Shown in pieces: positions 51,226 through 63,769 of a DNA stretch of 64,000 nucleotides. The translations under genes and the position numbers were made by a program. Location of the stretch: the NCBI RefSeq assembly GCF_964340395.1, contig NC_135558.1:20057371-20121370 (forward strand), in the 5' to 3' direction. Source of the stretch: Glandiceps talaboti (lineage: Eukaryota > Hemichordata > Enteropneusta > Spengelidae). The notes under the pieces were generated by a model, which saw only the letters and a program-made list of their open reading frames with translations, was not told the DNA's origin and did not search any database. Every line of letters starts with the position of its first letter. Within the stretch, counting starts at the first letter, position 1.

Positions 51226-52660
51226 TCACGACCACTTTCATAGATAATACACATGATGTGGTTTTCATGAAAATTCTCTGAAAATATATTTTCATAAATG
51301 TTAAGGTTCTGTAAATTGTCATACGCCACATGGCGATAACTCTATATTTTGGAAACACGGGTTTTTATGTTTCTCCTTTTTTATTCATGCCCATGTCCAA
51401 GGCATGTACGCGACGTGGCAGTCGATAACAAAACGACTGCATCTCTGCAGGCTACACTTTGGTGTTACTATTACTTATGCATCAAATTGCGTGACGTGGG
51501 GGGGGGGGGGCTTGAATCGGAAATTGTGACCTTTACTGTGGGGTCACATTGCCAGTGACAGGAGGGTAGTTTTGAACTTGCATTCAACTTTAGACATTTA
51601 ATTTATTTACGATTAGTCTCCGTTCCCACCTCCACTACAACACACATAAACGTATACGTACATATCAGTCAGTTGAAAATGACCGATTCCCGAATCTTAA
51701 CTACTCCATTCAGCACCTATAAAACTAATCCTAATTTCGCAAGGACTATCAAACCTGCACTACCTGAAACTGTCATATTTTTTTCATCAAAAAACCAAAG
51801 ATATATTCACAAAAAATGGCCAATTACTTACAAAAAAGCAGCACACCTGTAAATTAGTGGTCAGTATTATTTGGAGGTGTAGCGGCAAATTTGACTCTTG
51901 AGAGAATGTTCGGTTTTTGAATTCGTCAAGTATGTTAAAACTCTACTAGTAATTAGAGTATTATTTTTCCGTCAGACAAACACAATATGTTGACTGAATC
52001 TGTACAACCGGTCATCAATGTAATTTAAATTTCAAATGTTGCCAAACTCGCAATGTTTACAATTTCATCTATTATGGTGACAAATCGGTTAAAACTCGAA
52101 CAAATAGTTAAATCGTATATCTATGGAAATCCGATAGTAACATGCGACATGCGAGTTGCAAAACTGTTACCTGCGACGATCGGATTTCCATATATATCAG
52201 CCTACACACATGTACTGATAATCTAGTACGGCTCATAATGAATTTGACAAACACATGTGCACGTGCACACACATATACACACAGACACTTACATACATGC
52301 ATGCACACATACATACATACATACATGCATACATACATACATACAGACAGACAGACAGACAGATACACTGTTTATACCTACATAAGACCAAAACACTAAA
52401 CCCATCCACCCATAAAAACTACTGTGCACGTAAATTATGCTGTTGATATTTAAAAAAAGAGATTTATTGATTTATTGCCTAATTGATCATAAATTCATCA
52501 CATAACCTTGACAAAGACAACATCCATGTGTAGGTATTTGTGACAGAGCTGACTATAGGCTAACAGAGTGAGTTAGAATTAATGTACATTATTATGACAC
52601 ATGTTCCAAACTCTCTCTCTTTTTCTTTTTTTTTAATAGATTTTTTTTTTTAAATTTAAA
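51226..52660. other. Gene-free stretch with microsatellites
   Basis: I see no gene. A poly(G) run is at 51499-51510, and a CA/CATA/CAGA block is at 52255-52370. A short inverted repeat (GGAAATCCGATAGTAACATG at 52125 against CGATCGGATTTCCATA at 52176) forms a hairpin. Confidence 0.5.
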
Positions 52661-53124
52661 TTTTATTTTACATGGATGATTTTGTATTTATTATAATATC
52701 AGTTAGTGCCTCTTGAACACCAAGGGCACTGGGTCGATCGGAGGGGACCATGGCATAACAGTGCTCGCACAGATCTCGAAGTGTCCCACTCTCCAGCATC
52801 TTGATGTTTTTTGGCCGGACAGTCTTACAACTTTCTAGTTTACTTCGGATCTTTGTGATTACTATAGAGGTGTTGAGATCTAGATAAGGTGTTAGGAGGC
52901 AGACCGTCTCGGCCATGCAACAACCCAGTGCAAGATGTCTTTGGAGGTGGTGGTCGGTGATGATGGATCAGTAAATGCCTGTGGTGCAGAGTATTAAACT
53001 GCTCCTCCAAATGGGTACTGGGGGTTGTCGGTGGTGGTTGAAAATGGAAAACCACACAGTTTTGGAACCATCCCTGGTAAAGTTATCTAAAAAACGACAA
53101 ATAGAAATTTGATTGTAACATATG

Positions 53125-53605
53125 TCGTCAAGATATTGTCAAATTGGAATATGTAGGTACCTACCAAGATATTGTCAAATTGGAATATGTAGGTACATAC
53201 CAAGATATTGTCAAATTGGAATATGTAGGTACCTACCAAGATATTGTCAAATTAGAATATGTAGGTCCATACCAAGATATTGTCAAATTGGAATATGTAC
53301 AATGTAGGTACCTACCAAGACATTGTAAAATTGGAATATGTAGGTACATACCAAAATATTGTCAAATTGGAATATGTAGGTACATACCAAGATATTGTCA
53401 AATTGGAATATGTAGGTACATACCAAGATATTGTCAAATTAGAATATGTAGGTACATACCAAGATATTGTCAAATTGGAATAGGTAGGTACATACCAAGA
53501 TATTGTCAAATTGGAATAGGTATAGGTACATACCAAGATATTGTCAAATTGGAATAGGTAGGTACATACCAAGATATTGTCAAATTGGAATAGGTAGGTA
53601 CATAC
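53125..53605 (-). repeat. 36-bp minisatellite made from a kinase exon end plus its splice donor
   Basis: Thirteen head-to-tail copies directly follow the catalytic-loop exon. On the minus strand each copy contains GACAATATCTTG, identical to the last 12 exon bases (Asp-Asn-Ile-Leu), followed by GTATGTAC, the intron start. The unit is 36 bases, 12 codons. The two copies nearest the exon stay in frame, then a 4-base addition shifts it. A plus-strand frame is also open and is an artefact. Confidence 0.93.
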
Positions 53606-53879
53606 CAAGATATTGTCAGGTTTGACGTCATTATGTATAATGCCGTTTTGATGCAAAGCATTCAATCCATTGGTTGCGCCATATATTATTAGTAGTCGCT
53701 CTGTAAGAGTTATCTGTGAAACGAAATGTTGTAAACAGTATGGATACATGAGTTATGTTTCTGGTGAAATGATGACTTTGAGGGAGAATATAGACACGGG
53801 TAGAGAGATATTGCGTCCGACCATCCGTCTGTCAATCTGTCTGGCACAATGACATCACAGTGATGAATAGTATACTAGG

Positions 53880-54825
53880 TGGGACCTATGTTATAGACTT
53901 TAAATATAGCAGACCTATATGAGAAAGACCCATGATAGACCAATGGGATTATTGGCCTATGTGATATACCTATATGATAGACCTATGTAATATACCTATA
54001 TGATAGACCTATGTGATATACCTATATTATAGACCTATGGGATTATTGGCCTATGTGATATACCTATATGATAGACCTATGTGATAGACCTATATGATAG
54101 ACCAATGTGATATACCTATATGATAGACCTATGTGATAGACCTATATGATAGACCTATGTGATAGACCTATATGATAGACCAATGTGATATACCTATATG
54201 ATAGACCTATGTGATAGACCTATATGATAGACCTATGTGATAGACCTATATGATAGACCAATGTGATATACCTATGATAGACCAATGAGATTGGCCTATG
54301 TGATATACCTATATGATACCCCTATGTGATATACCTATATGATAGACCTATGTGATAGACCTATATGATAGACCAATTTGATATACCTATGATAGACCAA
54401 TGAGATAGGCCTATGTGATATACCTATATGTGTGATATACCTATATGATAGACCAATGAGATTGGCCTATGTGATATACCTATATGATAGACCTATGTGA
54501 TATACTTATGATAGACCAATGAGATAGACAAATGTGATATACCTATATGATAGACCAATGAGATTGGCCTATGTGATATACCTATATGATATACCTATGT
54601 GATATACCTATATGATAGACCAATGTGATATACCTATATGATAGACCTATGTGATAGACTATGTGATATACCTATATGATAGACCAATGTGATATACCTA
54701 TATGATATACCTATGTGATAGACCAATGAGATTGGCCTATGTGATATACCTATATGATAGACCTATGTGATAGACTATGTGATATACCTATATGATAGTC
54801 CTATGTGATATACCTAATAGTATAT
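53880..54825. repeat. ~30-bp minisatellite (GATATACCTATATGATAGAC)
   Basis: About 900 bases of interleaved 15-base half units, TGATATACCTATA and TGATAGACCTATG with CCAATGAGATTGGCC variants, fill most of the kinase intron between the hinge exon and the catalytic-loop exon. Higher-order groups of about 75-90 bases recur. Confidence 0.92.
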
Positions 54826-55324
54826 AGTGTAACTATAATTTGCCTCATACTTACATAATGTCCTCCAATAACGTCATTATAGATGAGTACATGAAAATCT
54901 ATTCCCTCTACTAATTCCAACACAATGGTCGGACCATGTTCATGGTTCCAACAAGCTCCATAAGTCTTGACAACATTGTCACAGTCAATGTGTAGTAGTT
55001 TACTAGAAATAAGACCATCAAAGATGATACTTAAAAAATCATTGCAATTTTGCAAATTTAATTGAATCTTTATCAACTTTAAAGCCTCGGTCTACGTTGT
55101 AGGCACAATCGCAAATAAATTTGCATTTAAATCAGCGAAATAGATGGTGATATTCTTGCGAAAATGGACGAAAAGTTCTACTGCAGCTGAATATACTATA
55201 GCTGATGTAAGATTAATTTTCGTCCACCTTTTAAGTAAACTTAAGCTTCAAGTTATTAAGACACATGAAAGGAAACCGAAATATGGACGATTATGAGCTC
55301 ACCATTTGGCCTGATAAAAATAAT

Positions 55325-55388
55325 TGTGTGGTTCCGATTACGCTCTATTTTAGAATAGGTGGGGTCGATAGATTTTTTATTTTATTTT

Positions 55389-55437
<49 letters not shown>

Positions 55438-55600
55438 GGGTCTCTTGATCTGATGCTAGTTATTTTTTCCATCGTTTTCCATATGGTCTCTATGTTATTG
55501 TATTCTTCTCATCAAAAGTACAGCCATTACAGATTGGAAGAACAGTTTTATATTGTCTTTTTAAGTTGATGTCAGTTTCCGCATTCACTATTTTGTTTTG
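55325..55600 (+). repeat. Dispersed repeat copy, partner of 17440-17650
   Basis: This segment has TTGTGTGGTTCCGATTACG, AGGTGGGGTCGATAGATTTT, a CA/TA microsatellite (55393-55437) and CCATATGGTCTCTATGTTAT through ATTGGAAGAACAGTTTTATA. It is the reverse complement of 17440-17650 with the microsatellite added. It lies in a kinase intron. Confidence 0.75.
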
Positions 55601-55639
55601 TTTGTTAGCGAAATGGTTCACATTGTCCAACTAAAAATT

Positions 55640-55700
55640 AATAGTTAACAAGCAGACAAACAAACAAACACACAAACAAACAAACAAACAAACAAAGGTT
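55640..55700. repeat. (CAAA)n microsatellite
   Basis: A short CAAA run lies inside the kinase intron next to the dispersed repeat. Confidence 0.85.
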
Positions 55701-56744
55701 TTCGTATTTGTTTAATTTTAGAATAAAATCAAAATGTACATTTTCACTGTTATCTTCATTGATCACATACTGAGGTCAATAACGTTAGAAAATGTTGGCG
55801 ATGTTCTGAATAATGAGAGGTTAGTTCTTATATTTCTATACCGATTGTTTGAGTACAGTGTTGGACATATTTTTATTTTAAAAATGAGAAGCTATGACGG
55901 CCATGGACTTTGTCTTTTAATATATGTCTAGTTTGTTTGTTTGTTGTCCTTTCTTTCCACGTTTCTGATCTTGCAAACCAAACCATTATTGGAAAAAATA
56001 TCGAAATCAGAACATAACTTTATCCATTTAATATTTTGAATGTCATGAAACTTACGTTTTTATTAAGTTCGTCATCCGTTATCTCATCCACGTCATCTTC
56101 TTTTTTCTTTTTATGCTTGGCTGTACATCCAAACACTCTACGCAGACACTTCCCAATTCGTCGGAAAAATCGCCGTAACGGGCCTTTCCTCTTTCTCTTA
56201 CTTTTATTGTCAGTGTCCAAGTTACCCAAACTGGAATAGAAGACAAAGTCAAGCACACTATATATAGTCAAACATGTGACTGAAAAAAATATACGAGTGT
56301 CTCTTTGTTGTTGCGTCTCGATGGAGAGCGAGTATCACTAAGTTATAACAATTAGTTTTGAAGATCTAACTTTTCGTACTCTTTGTCAAAAGTAGTAGGT
56401 GAAGCTTAATATAATATTGAAGGATTTTGTGTAACCATTTATTTTAAGTCTAGCTAGATATTGTGTAAAGTACAGTTACTGAAAAAGGAACAATGATATT
56501 TCAACAGCGTTACGTTGAATTGATTTGATAGTGTTGGAAATGTTATGATTTTTACAACGAAGAGTAAAATTGAATTTTGATAGTGGCGGAATATTATTTC
56601 TCTTCTACAATCATTCTAAACAGCATAACTAAACAGTCTTGATGTTTACATTTACTTTTAAATTAGACTTTAATTTTTTTCCTATTCAAAATACTTAATT
56701 GTACTTACCAGGGCCAACCAACTACGGAGGCTTAATGAGGACAC

Positions 56745-56945
56745 AGGGGTAGTTTTTTTTACCAGTGGCAGTAATTTTTTTTCACAGTGGCAGTAGTTTT
56801 TTTTACAGTGGCAGTAATTTTTTTTACAGTGCCAGTAGCTTTTTTTATACAGTGGTAGTAGTTTTTTTACAGTGCCAGTAATTTTTTTTACAGTGCCAGT
56901 AGTTTTTTTTACAGTGGCAGGTTTTTTTTACCATGGCAGTATTTT
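56745..56945. repeat. ~22-bp minisatellite (T-tract + ACAGTGGCAGTA)
   Basis: About nine copies of a T8 tract followed by ACAGTGGCAGTAG or the variant ACAGTGCCAGTA lie between the kinase gene and the SAM-like gene. Some copies have CCAGTGG or CCATGG in place of ACAGTGG. Confidence 0.92.
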
Positions 56946-57422
56946 TATTTCTTTTAGATTATACACAACATTTTGAAGCATAGATTCAGACTATAGACCT
57001 GTTGTCGGTTCCAAGATGCATTGCGCGTCTCTCCATACAATGCCATGTATTCTGTACACGCGGAGGGGTTTGCAAGCTACTCAGGGGGGGACGGTTGTCA
57101 CATGACGGTACCCTGGGTTTACCTGTAAAATCCCACTCTGTCATTGAAGGCATTCATTCTTTGCTCTATAAAATCACCCATAATTAAAGAGATAAACATG
57201 TTTTACCATCATTTCCTGATGAAAACGTTATTTCAAACATAATAAAGACAAAACATGACTAAATCTAACAACGCAAGCGACGTCCTCTCGCACAATGCAT
57301 CTTGTAACCGGAAAATCGACTATACCTGACATGGTCTATCCTGTACCTGACCTGTACTGCGTCTTGTAACGACCTGGCTATCACAGAGCCTTGCCTCGCG
57401 GCCTCACAAGCACTACGCCAAA

Positions 57423-60400
57423 ATGGCTACAAGGGCAGATAGTCCCAGTCCCGTTGACGAGGAGTTGCTGGACTTTCTAGCTGGTCGTGGGCTTAGTGAA
57501 GAAAGGCTCATCCGATTCGAAGATGATAAGGTTAGTGTAGATTGTCCTGATGTGGGAAAGGCGGCAGGGTTTCTACCAAGATGACTGTGTCCGTGAATCA
57601 CACAAGGCTCCTGCCATTTTGTACCCACATATTGAGGGAAATTATTGACGACGACGGTGGTGGAAATTTTCAGTCAAAAAGAGCGAAATTTCCAAGCGGC
57701 CATTTTGAAACCGAACGTGCGCCCCCCCCCCCCCCCCATAAGATACCAATGTCACTGCCACCGATTTTTCAGCATTTTATATACTGAGCGGTGATTTTCT
57801 TCATTTTTATGCTCATTTTCGTTCCGATGTCTAACTGGAAGCAAACGCTACAAATTCCAACTGGAGAAACTCTAATAGACGCTGAAAACGTTCACGATCG
57901 ATCGACGTAGCGTAGCGTACTAACTGTTTCAAAATGCTATATTTCTTGAGTCTTTTAACTTTAACTTGCTCCGTAATTACTGTTGGAGTTAGGAAATGCC
58001 CGTTATTGTGGCAGGTAAGGCGTAATTTATCAGAAAAATCCACCCACCCCACACCCTGCACACACCATCAAGCCAAGGGCTATACTTCTAGAAAATAGAA
58101 CTGATTAAAACTCTTTTCCCCCCTTATAGATTGACAGGCAACTGATACTAGATATGAAAGAGGAGAAGCTGAAGAAAATAATGGGAAAAGGAGCAGTAGA
58201 ATGGTAGATATTGCATGGCTTGATTATGATTTTGCCATTCTACAATTCAAGCAAGTCCGTGCAAAAAATGGTGGGGGCACACGGAGAGTATCACTAAGTA
58301 GAACTGCCACAATTTATTGTGTGTAAAACTGTAATAGAGAATTTTTATTTCCATTGTGACAACTCTAAAGTACCAAGACAAATTAGATTCTTTGCAATTT
58401 ATTGTGTGTAATAGAGAATTTTTATTTCCATTGTGACAACTCTAAAGTACCTAGACAAATTAGATTCTTTGCAATTTATTGTGTGTAATAGAGAATTTTT
58501 ATTTCCATTGTGACAACTCTAAAGTACCAAGACAAATTAGATTGTTGCAATTTATTGTGTGTAATAGAGAATTTTTATTTCCATTGTGACAACTCTAAAG
58601 TACCAAGACAAATTAGATTGTTGCAATTTATTGTGTGTAATAGAGAATTTTTATTTCCATTGTGACAACTCTAAAGTACCAAGACAAATTAGATTGTTGC
58701 AATTTATTGTGTGTAAAACTGTAATAGAGAATTTTTATTTCCATTGTGACAACTCTAAAGTACTAAGACAAATTAGATGTTGCAATTTATTGTGGGTAAA
58801 ACTGTAATAGAGAATTTTTATTTCCATTGTGACAACTCTAAAGTACTAAGACAAATTAGATGTTGCAATTTATTGTGTGTAATAGAGAATTTTTATTTCC
58901 ATTGTGACAACTCTAGAGTACCTAGACAAATTAGATTGTTGCAATTTATTGTGTGTAATAGAGAATTTTTATTTCCATTGTGACAACTCTAAAGTACCAA
59001 GACAAATTAGATTGTTGCAATTTATTGTGTGTAAAACTGTAATAGAGAATTTTTATTTCCATTGTGACAACTCTAAAGTACCAAGACAAATTAGATTGTT
59101 GCAATTTATTGTGTGTAAAACTGTAATAGAGAATTTTTATTTCCATTGTGACAACTCTAAAGTACCAAGACAAATTAGATTCTTTGCAATTTATTGTGTG
59201 TAATAGAGAATTTTTATTTCCATTGTGACAACTCTAAAGTACCTAGACAAATTAGATTCTTTGCATTTAAATGTCTATTTTAAATATAAACAATTTCAAA
59301 TGACTTTTGTATGTTTGATTGCTTTATGTTAGTTGATGGATAGATGACAGTAAGTCATATATTTATACTAATAATACCCCTATATCATCCCACCTGTTAT
59401 GGCTACATACATATTCAATAGAACTGCAATAGGAAATGACTTTTATAGATTTTAAAAGCAAATCATTTCCAGAGCATTTCTATGGAATATGACAGTTCTA
59501 GAGAACTGTATAAAAGTTCTATAGAAATGTTATACAAATCTATAGAAATTGTGTACAGTTCTATAGAAAATCTACATATTTCTATAGAAATGCTATACAA
59601 TTCTATAGAAATTGTGTACAGTTCTATAGAAAGTCTACATATTTCTATAGAAATGCTATCCAATTCTATAGAAATTATGTACAGTTCTATAGAAAGTCTA
59701 CATATTTCTATAGAAATGCTATCCAATTCTATAGAAATTGTGTACAGTTCTATAGAAAGTCTACATATTTCTATAGAAATGCTATATAATTCTATAGAAA
59801 TTGTGTAGTTCTATAGAAAGTCTACATATTTCTATAGAAATGCTATCCAATTCTATAGAAATTGTGTACAGTTCTATAGAAATGCTATACAATTCTATAG
59901 AAATTATGTACAGTTCTATAGAAAGTCTACATATTTCTATAGAAATGCTATACAATTCTATAGAAATTGTGTAGTTCTATAGAAATGCTATACAATTCTA
60001 TAGAAATTATGTACAGTTCTATAGAAAGTCTACATATTTCTATAGAAATGCTATACAATTCTATAGAAATTATGTACAGTTCTATAGAAAGTCTACATAT
60101 TTCTATAGAAATGCTATCCAATTCTATAGAAATTATGTACAGTTCTATAGAAAGTCTACATATTTCTATAGAAATGCTATCCAATTCTATAGAAACTGTG
60201 TACCGTTCTATAGAAATGCTATACAATTCTATAGAAATTATGTACAGTTCTATAGAAAGTCTACATATTTCTATAGAAATGTTCTACAATTTTATAGAAA
60301 TTGTGTACAGTTCTATAGAAAGTCTATTTCCATCAAATTTCTATAGAAAACCAAAGATTTTCTATAGAAGTCTATAGAATAAGGGACCAAAACACATAGA

Positions 60401-63400
60401 AATCCATACAATTCTATAGAAAATTTTCTATAGAAATTTTATGGCTTTCTATAGACTTCTATAGAACCATTTTCGTAACGGGTATTTTTTACTTTCATTG
60501 GATGTGATAGGCAAATAAAAAAGGTTGGTTTCAAAGGTTTTAATAAAATACTTGTTAATCAGGGTTTAGATCCACTAACCTCGTACAAGAAAGTTGAAAA
60601 GAAATCTATGTGTAAACATAAACAAATGATCAAAGTAATATCTGCACAGGCTATCATACTCCAGATTAAAGGGGGACATGTTCTCAAAAAAGATCAAGTA
60701 CTAGGTGCATTGCGAGATCTGCTGTCTGAACACAATTCTAAGATCTTTCCCAATCAAAATTCTTTAAAATCAGGGCAAGTGCACATCATGGGGCAGATAG
60801 TAGAGATTATTCTTGCAGATGAAATTTTTATTGACACTAAACATAGTTTTGAATTAGCAGGCTTGCTTCCAGACGTAAGGAAGGAAGGCTATTAGTTTAT
60901 AGACAGATGCCTAGAAAAAAAATCTGTGTATGGATGCAATACAAAGCTACATTTAAGTTTATCAGAATATCTTCACTTAATTTAATTCTTTGTCAGTTCG
61001 GGGGAGGGAACAAAAAAGCAAAAGAGACTTTAAGAACTGGGCTTGCCACAATTGTTCAAGAAGAAATGATAGCAAATTTAGCCATAAGAAATCAGCTAAA
61101 GACAACGATAAGAACACTGCCGAGATCACTTCCTGTTGGCTGCAGAAGTCGCCATTCGAATCAAGGTTATCAATCGTCACAGAGCATAGTACAACATGTA
61201 CCTCGCTAATAGTAATACACCCATGGTCCACAGCAGCGAAAGAGGTCACAACTGGTGTGACGACGAAGTGCGAATTCTACTCGCTGTGTGGGCAGAGAAG
61301 ATAAATATGCATATGGATGGTAATTGGTACTCAGCAGCTTGCGTGAAAATAACACTGCATTGCCAAGATATGGGCGTTTATTTATTTATTATTTATTTCT
61401 CGGATAATCAACAGGAAAATTGTTAACATGCATGAGAAAACGTCTTCGCTTATTTCTCGAACACATGAACGGATACAGCAAAAAAAAACACAAGGCAGTC
61501 TCTACAACGTCAGCCATGTTGTTTACAGTGATCGCACTACGCGCATATGCACTTCTCGTTGAGGGTGTTTACGCCAGCAGATAATGGTGTCAAATTCCAT
61601 GTGTGAACACATACAGCTGATCTCCTCTGTTTACTAATTGTTCTCACCTATTTACGCCGAAAAAAAAAAAAACACGAAAAAAGCAATATGAACGTGCCTT
61701 TAAATGCTTACTTCCTGTTTTGTGTACATAATTATGTAAATTACTCATAGTACTTTTTGTTTGCTTTGGTAAATGTCTTTGTTCTGGTATTCAGTGTTTA
61801 TTTACCTTTCAGATGACAAAAAGAAGCTGGATAATTTTTTCAAGACTGGACAGGAAGACGCACCGAAAACTCCAAATTTTGGGAAGGGACACCGTGGAAA
61901 TTTAAGGTGAAGAATCATCTGTATTATTCGAGTGAAGAAGATGATGATGCTGCTGCTGGACCATCATTTGAAACACAGGTATTCCATGACTTTGACTATA
62001 GTATATTCTTTTCATGTGAGCTGTTTCATGATTTTGTTTGTTTGTTTGCTTGTTTGTTTTTGACAATTAACAACCTTTTGTCCATCAGCCAGATGATTGA
62101 TACGTAAAAAGGTTTGGAATACAATATCTTTATATTCAATTTTACAGGCTAAAAAGCGAGCTTGTGCCACTTCCACAAGCAGAGGAAACAAGGCTATCTT
62201 TGGAAAGATAAAGGAGAAGGAAGGGAAGAAGATTGTAGATGTATGTATACTATTATCATTATTAATGTGCGTTAAGGATGCAAGGATTGTAGAAACACAT
62301 ACTATTATTATTCAAAAGTTGCATTTGAATTTTACATGGGTTTGATAATGATTTGTTAGTCTACTAGGCAGTTCAATTAGACTGTGTTTACTCAATGTTT
62401 ATTGTTAGCAGTTAATAGTTACAAACTAAACTGGAGTAAGAACTGTGTCAAATTTTGATTATCAGTGTGTTACACAGTGTAAGATTATAGATCACACAAA
62501 ATATAAAGAGCTTCTCAAAAAAATTCTGACAACTGAAAGCAGTGCATAGTTTCGTTCACTAACCTAATTGCTACTAATCAATGTCCAATGTCTTGTCTCG
62601 GAGGTTGTTCTTTGTTTTTGTCACAGAAATGGCTTTTTAAAACATAGTGTTCAAATGAACCATATCACCTTGTCTCATTTTTTAGTGATTGAACTAATCA
62701 CCAAATACACTTTTGCCACTATAGCTTGATAATGCATATTGCTCTCAGTTGTTTTGTGAAAATTGCCAAAATTTCAGATTTTATACGTACATACAGGTCA
62801 TGTGAATGTTCTACAATAACTTGCTAGTGATAATACATAATTGTCAGCTATTAAATATTTAGAACTCATTCAGTAAAGTTTTAAAAAGTATCACATCTTA
62901 CAAAAGATTACATTTTACATGTGATTTCCATACCCCCTCATTATCATCATGTGATGAACATTTTTCTCTTGATCAAAAGTCATTTTAATATGACTTGTAG
63001 TTTTGGGGAACAGGCAACTTCGTCTATCAATCACAGTTTGTTTGTTCTTATTTTCATAGGTTGATTCTTCACCGAAGAAGGCATGTAGTCAGTTTGAGGT
63101 TGGTGTTCATACTACACTATGTAAATATATTGTACAATGTATTTAAAACAGTATGTTGATTTCACATTTATGACAGTTACTGAGTAATTTGTAAATGATG
63201 TGCATTCTAAAGATGTATAGTTTGTGCATGCATTTATGCAATTCTAAAATACAGGTGATCTTATTGATTATTGTCATAGGTACATTTGTATAGCTATTAA
63301 TAGCATTCTGAATTGTGTTGATTTTACTTTTCAGATTTTATCAGGGGAAGAATCTGACGATAAAGATTCATCTGTCTTGAAGAAAAGAATAAAAGAATTG

Positions 63401-63430
63401 GAGAAAGAAAATAACGTACTAAGACAATAG
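57423..63430 (+). CDS. Eight-exon SAM-like-domain gene, 358 aa model
   Basis: Exons are 57423-57530, 58130-58203, 60511-60874, 60997-61165, 61845-61978, 62148-62240, 63060-63098 and 63335-63430, all GT-AG with consistent phases. The start is the ATG at 57423 (MATRADSPSPVDEELLDFLA). Exons 1-2 encode a SAM-like helical bundle: LLDFLAGRGLSEERLIRFED, then IDRQLILDMKEEKLKKIMGK. Exons 3-4 form an alpha/beta-looking region (LGALRDLLSEHNSKIFPNQN, then IVEIILADEIFIDTKHSFEL) continuing LLPD-FGGGNKKAKETL. The C-terminal exons are basic/acidic and end in a short coiled coil LKKRIKELEKENNVLRQ. Exon 5 has an alternative acceptor at 61813 that reads DDKKKLDNFFKTG in another frame. AATAAA at 63629 follows the stop by about 200 bases. 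SAM domains mediate protein or RNA contacts. Overall resembles chromatin/DNA-linked proteins, but I do not recognise the family. The exon 3 and 5 borders are the least certain. Confidence 0.65.
58310..59265. repeat. ~76/83-bp satellite, 12 copies
   Basis: The unit runs from GCAATTTATTGTGTGTAA through GAGAATTTTTATTTCCATTG, GACAACTCTAAAGTACCAAG and ACAAATTAGATT. Two length classes differ by the 7-base insert AACTGTA after GTGTAA. The copies are over 95% alike by eye, so expansion is recent. It lies in intron 2 of the SAM-like gene. Confidence 0.95.
59480..60470. repeat. TTCTATAGAA palindrome array, ~1 kb
   Basis: The perfect 10-base palindrome TTCTATAGAA recurs roughly every 20-25 bases, with spacers ATGCTATACAA, ATTGTGTACAG, AGTCTACATA that themselves cycle in a ~65-base higher-order unit. 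Because the core is self-complementary, both strands keep long Ile/Glu/Ser frames open; these are artefacts. It fills the second half of intron 2 of the SAM-like gene, ending 40 bases before exon 3. Confidence 0.95.
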
Positions 63431-63628
63431 CACTGACTGTAATTGATTGTGAGTATTTTAGGTTTCTAGGTTTATTCCCCACTATTGATTCTCATTCATA
63501 TTGCTGTGAGCAACATTACCATCCCATGAATGAACAAAGAAGTTAAATCGAATAATAACTGATTCTTCATTTGGCTTTCCCTAGAAATCACACCAGTCAG
63601 TATATAAAGAAAGTAAAGATGTCTGTTG

Positions 63629-63634
63629 AATAAA
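63629..63634 (+). terminator. AATAAA poly(A) signal
   Basis: This canonical hexamer lies about 200 bases after the TAG at 63428, supporting LRQ as the natural C-terminus of the SAM-like protein. Confidence 0.55.
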
Positions 63635-63769
63635 AAGCATTTTGATTTCTGCATGTTTGTACACACTGTGTGTTGACCATTTGGGTTTGGTACCTTTTCA
63701 ACTACAATAACTGTGGCCATTTTGTACATTCAGTATATTTTATGCTTATTTTATTATGATTGCTTACAG

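Larger units (their letters stand above)
52668..56230 (-). pseudogene. Protein kinase gene, damaged (minus strand, at least four exons)
   Basis: Exons in coding order are 56230-56056, 55002-54855, 53713-53606 and 53086-52668. The first is polybasic (KSKRKRKGPLRRFFRRIGK, then CTAKHKKKKEDDVDE), suiting membrane or nuclear targeting. The second gives the kinase N-lobe end and hinge: KLLHIDCDNVVKTYGACW and IVLELVEGIDF. The third gives GLNALHQNGIIHNDVKPDN, the catalytic loop with Asp and Asn in place (HND for HRD). The fourth gives a DFG region degraded to LCGF, the APE segment as YSAPQAF, then ALGCCMAETVCLL and CYAMVPSDRPSALGVQEAL, the conserved Arg of subdomain XI. An in-frame TAA lies just before YSAP and a one-base frameshift between SKDI and ALGCC. 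The exon with the Gly-rich loop and Lys is not found; the phases of exons 1 and 2 show one is missing. AATAAA abuts the stop (52662-52667). A serine/threonine or dual-specificity kinase of unknown subfamily; probably dead. Confidence 0.75.

Noticed and set aside
57413-57628. Minus-strand Ser-rich frame as a kinase first exon
   Set aside because: It is the antisense shadow of exon 1 of the SAM-like gene, which has a better start and donor.
58310-59265. Possible CRISPR-like or coding repeats
   Set aside because: The units are contiguous tandem copies with no unique spacers, lie within an intron, and the open frames are unit-length artefacts.
59482-60377. Long Ile/Glu/Ser reading frames on both strands
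   Set aside because: They come from the self-complementary TTCTATAGAA repeat and show no codon bias or start context.
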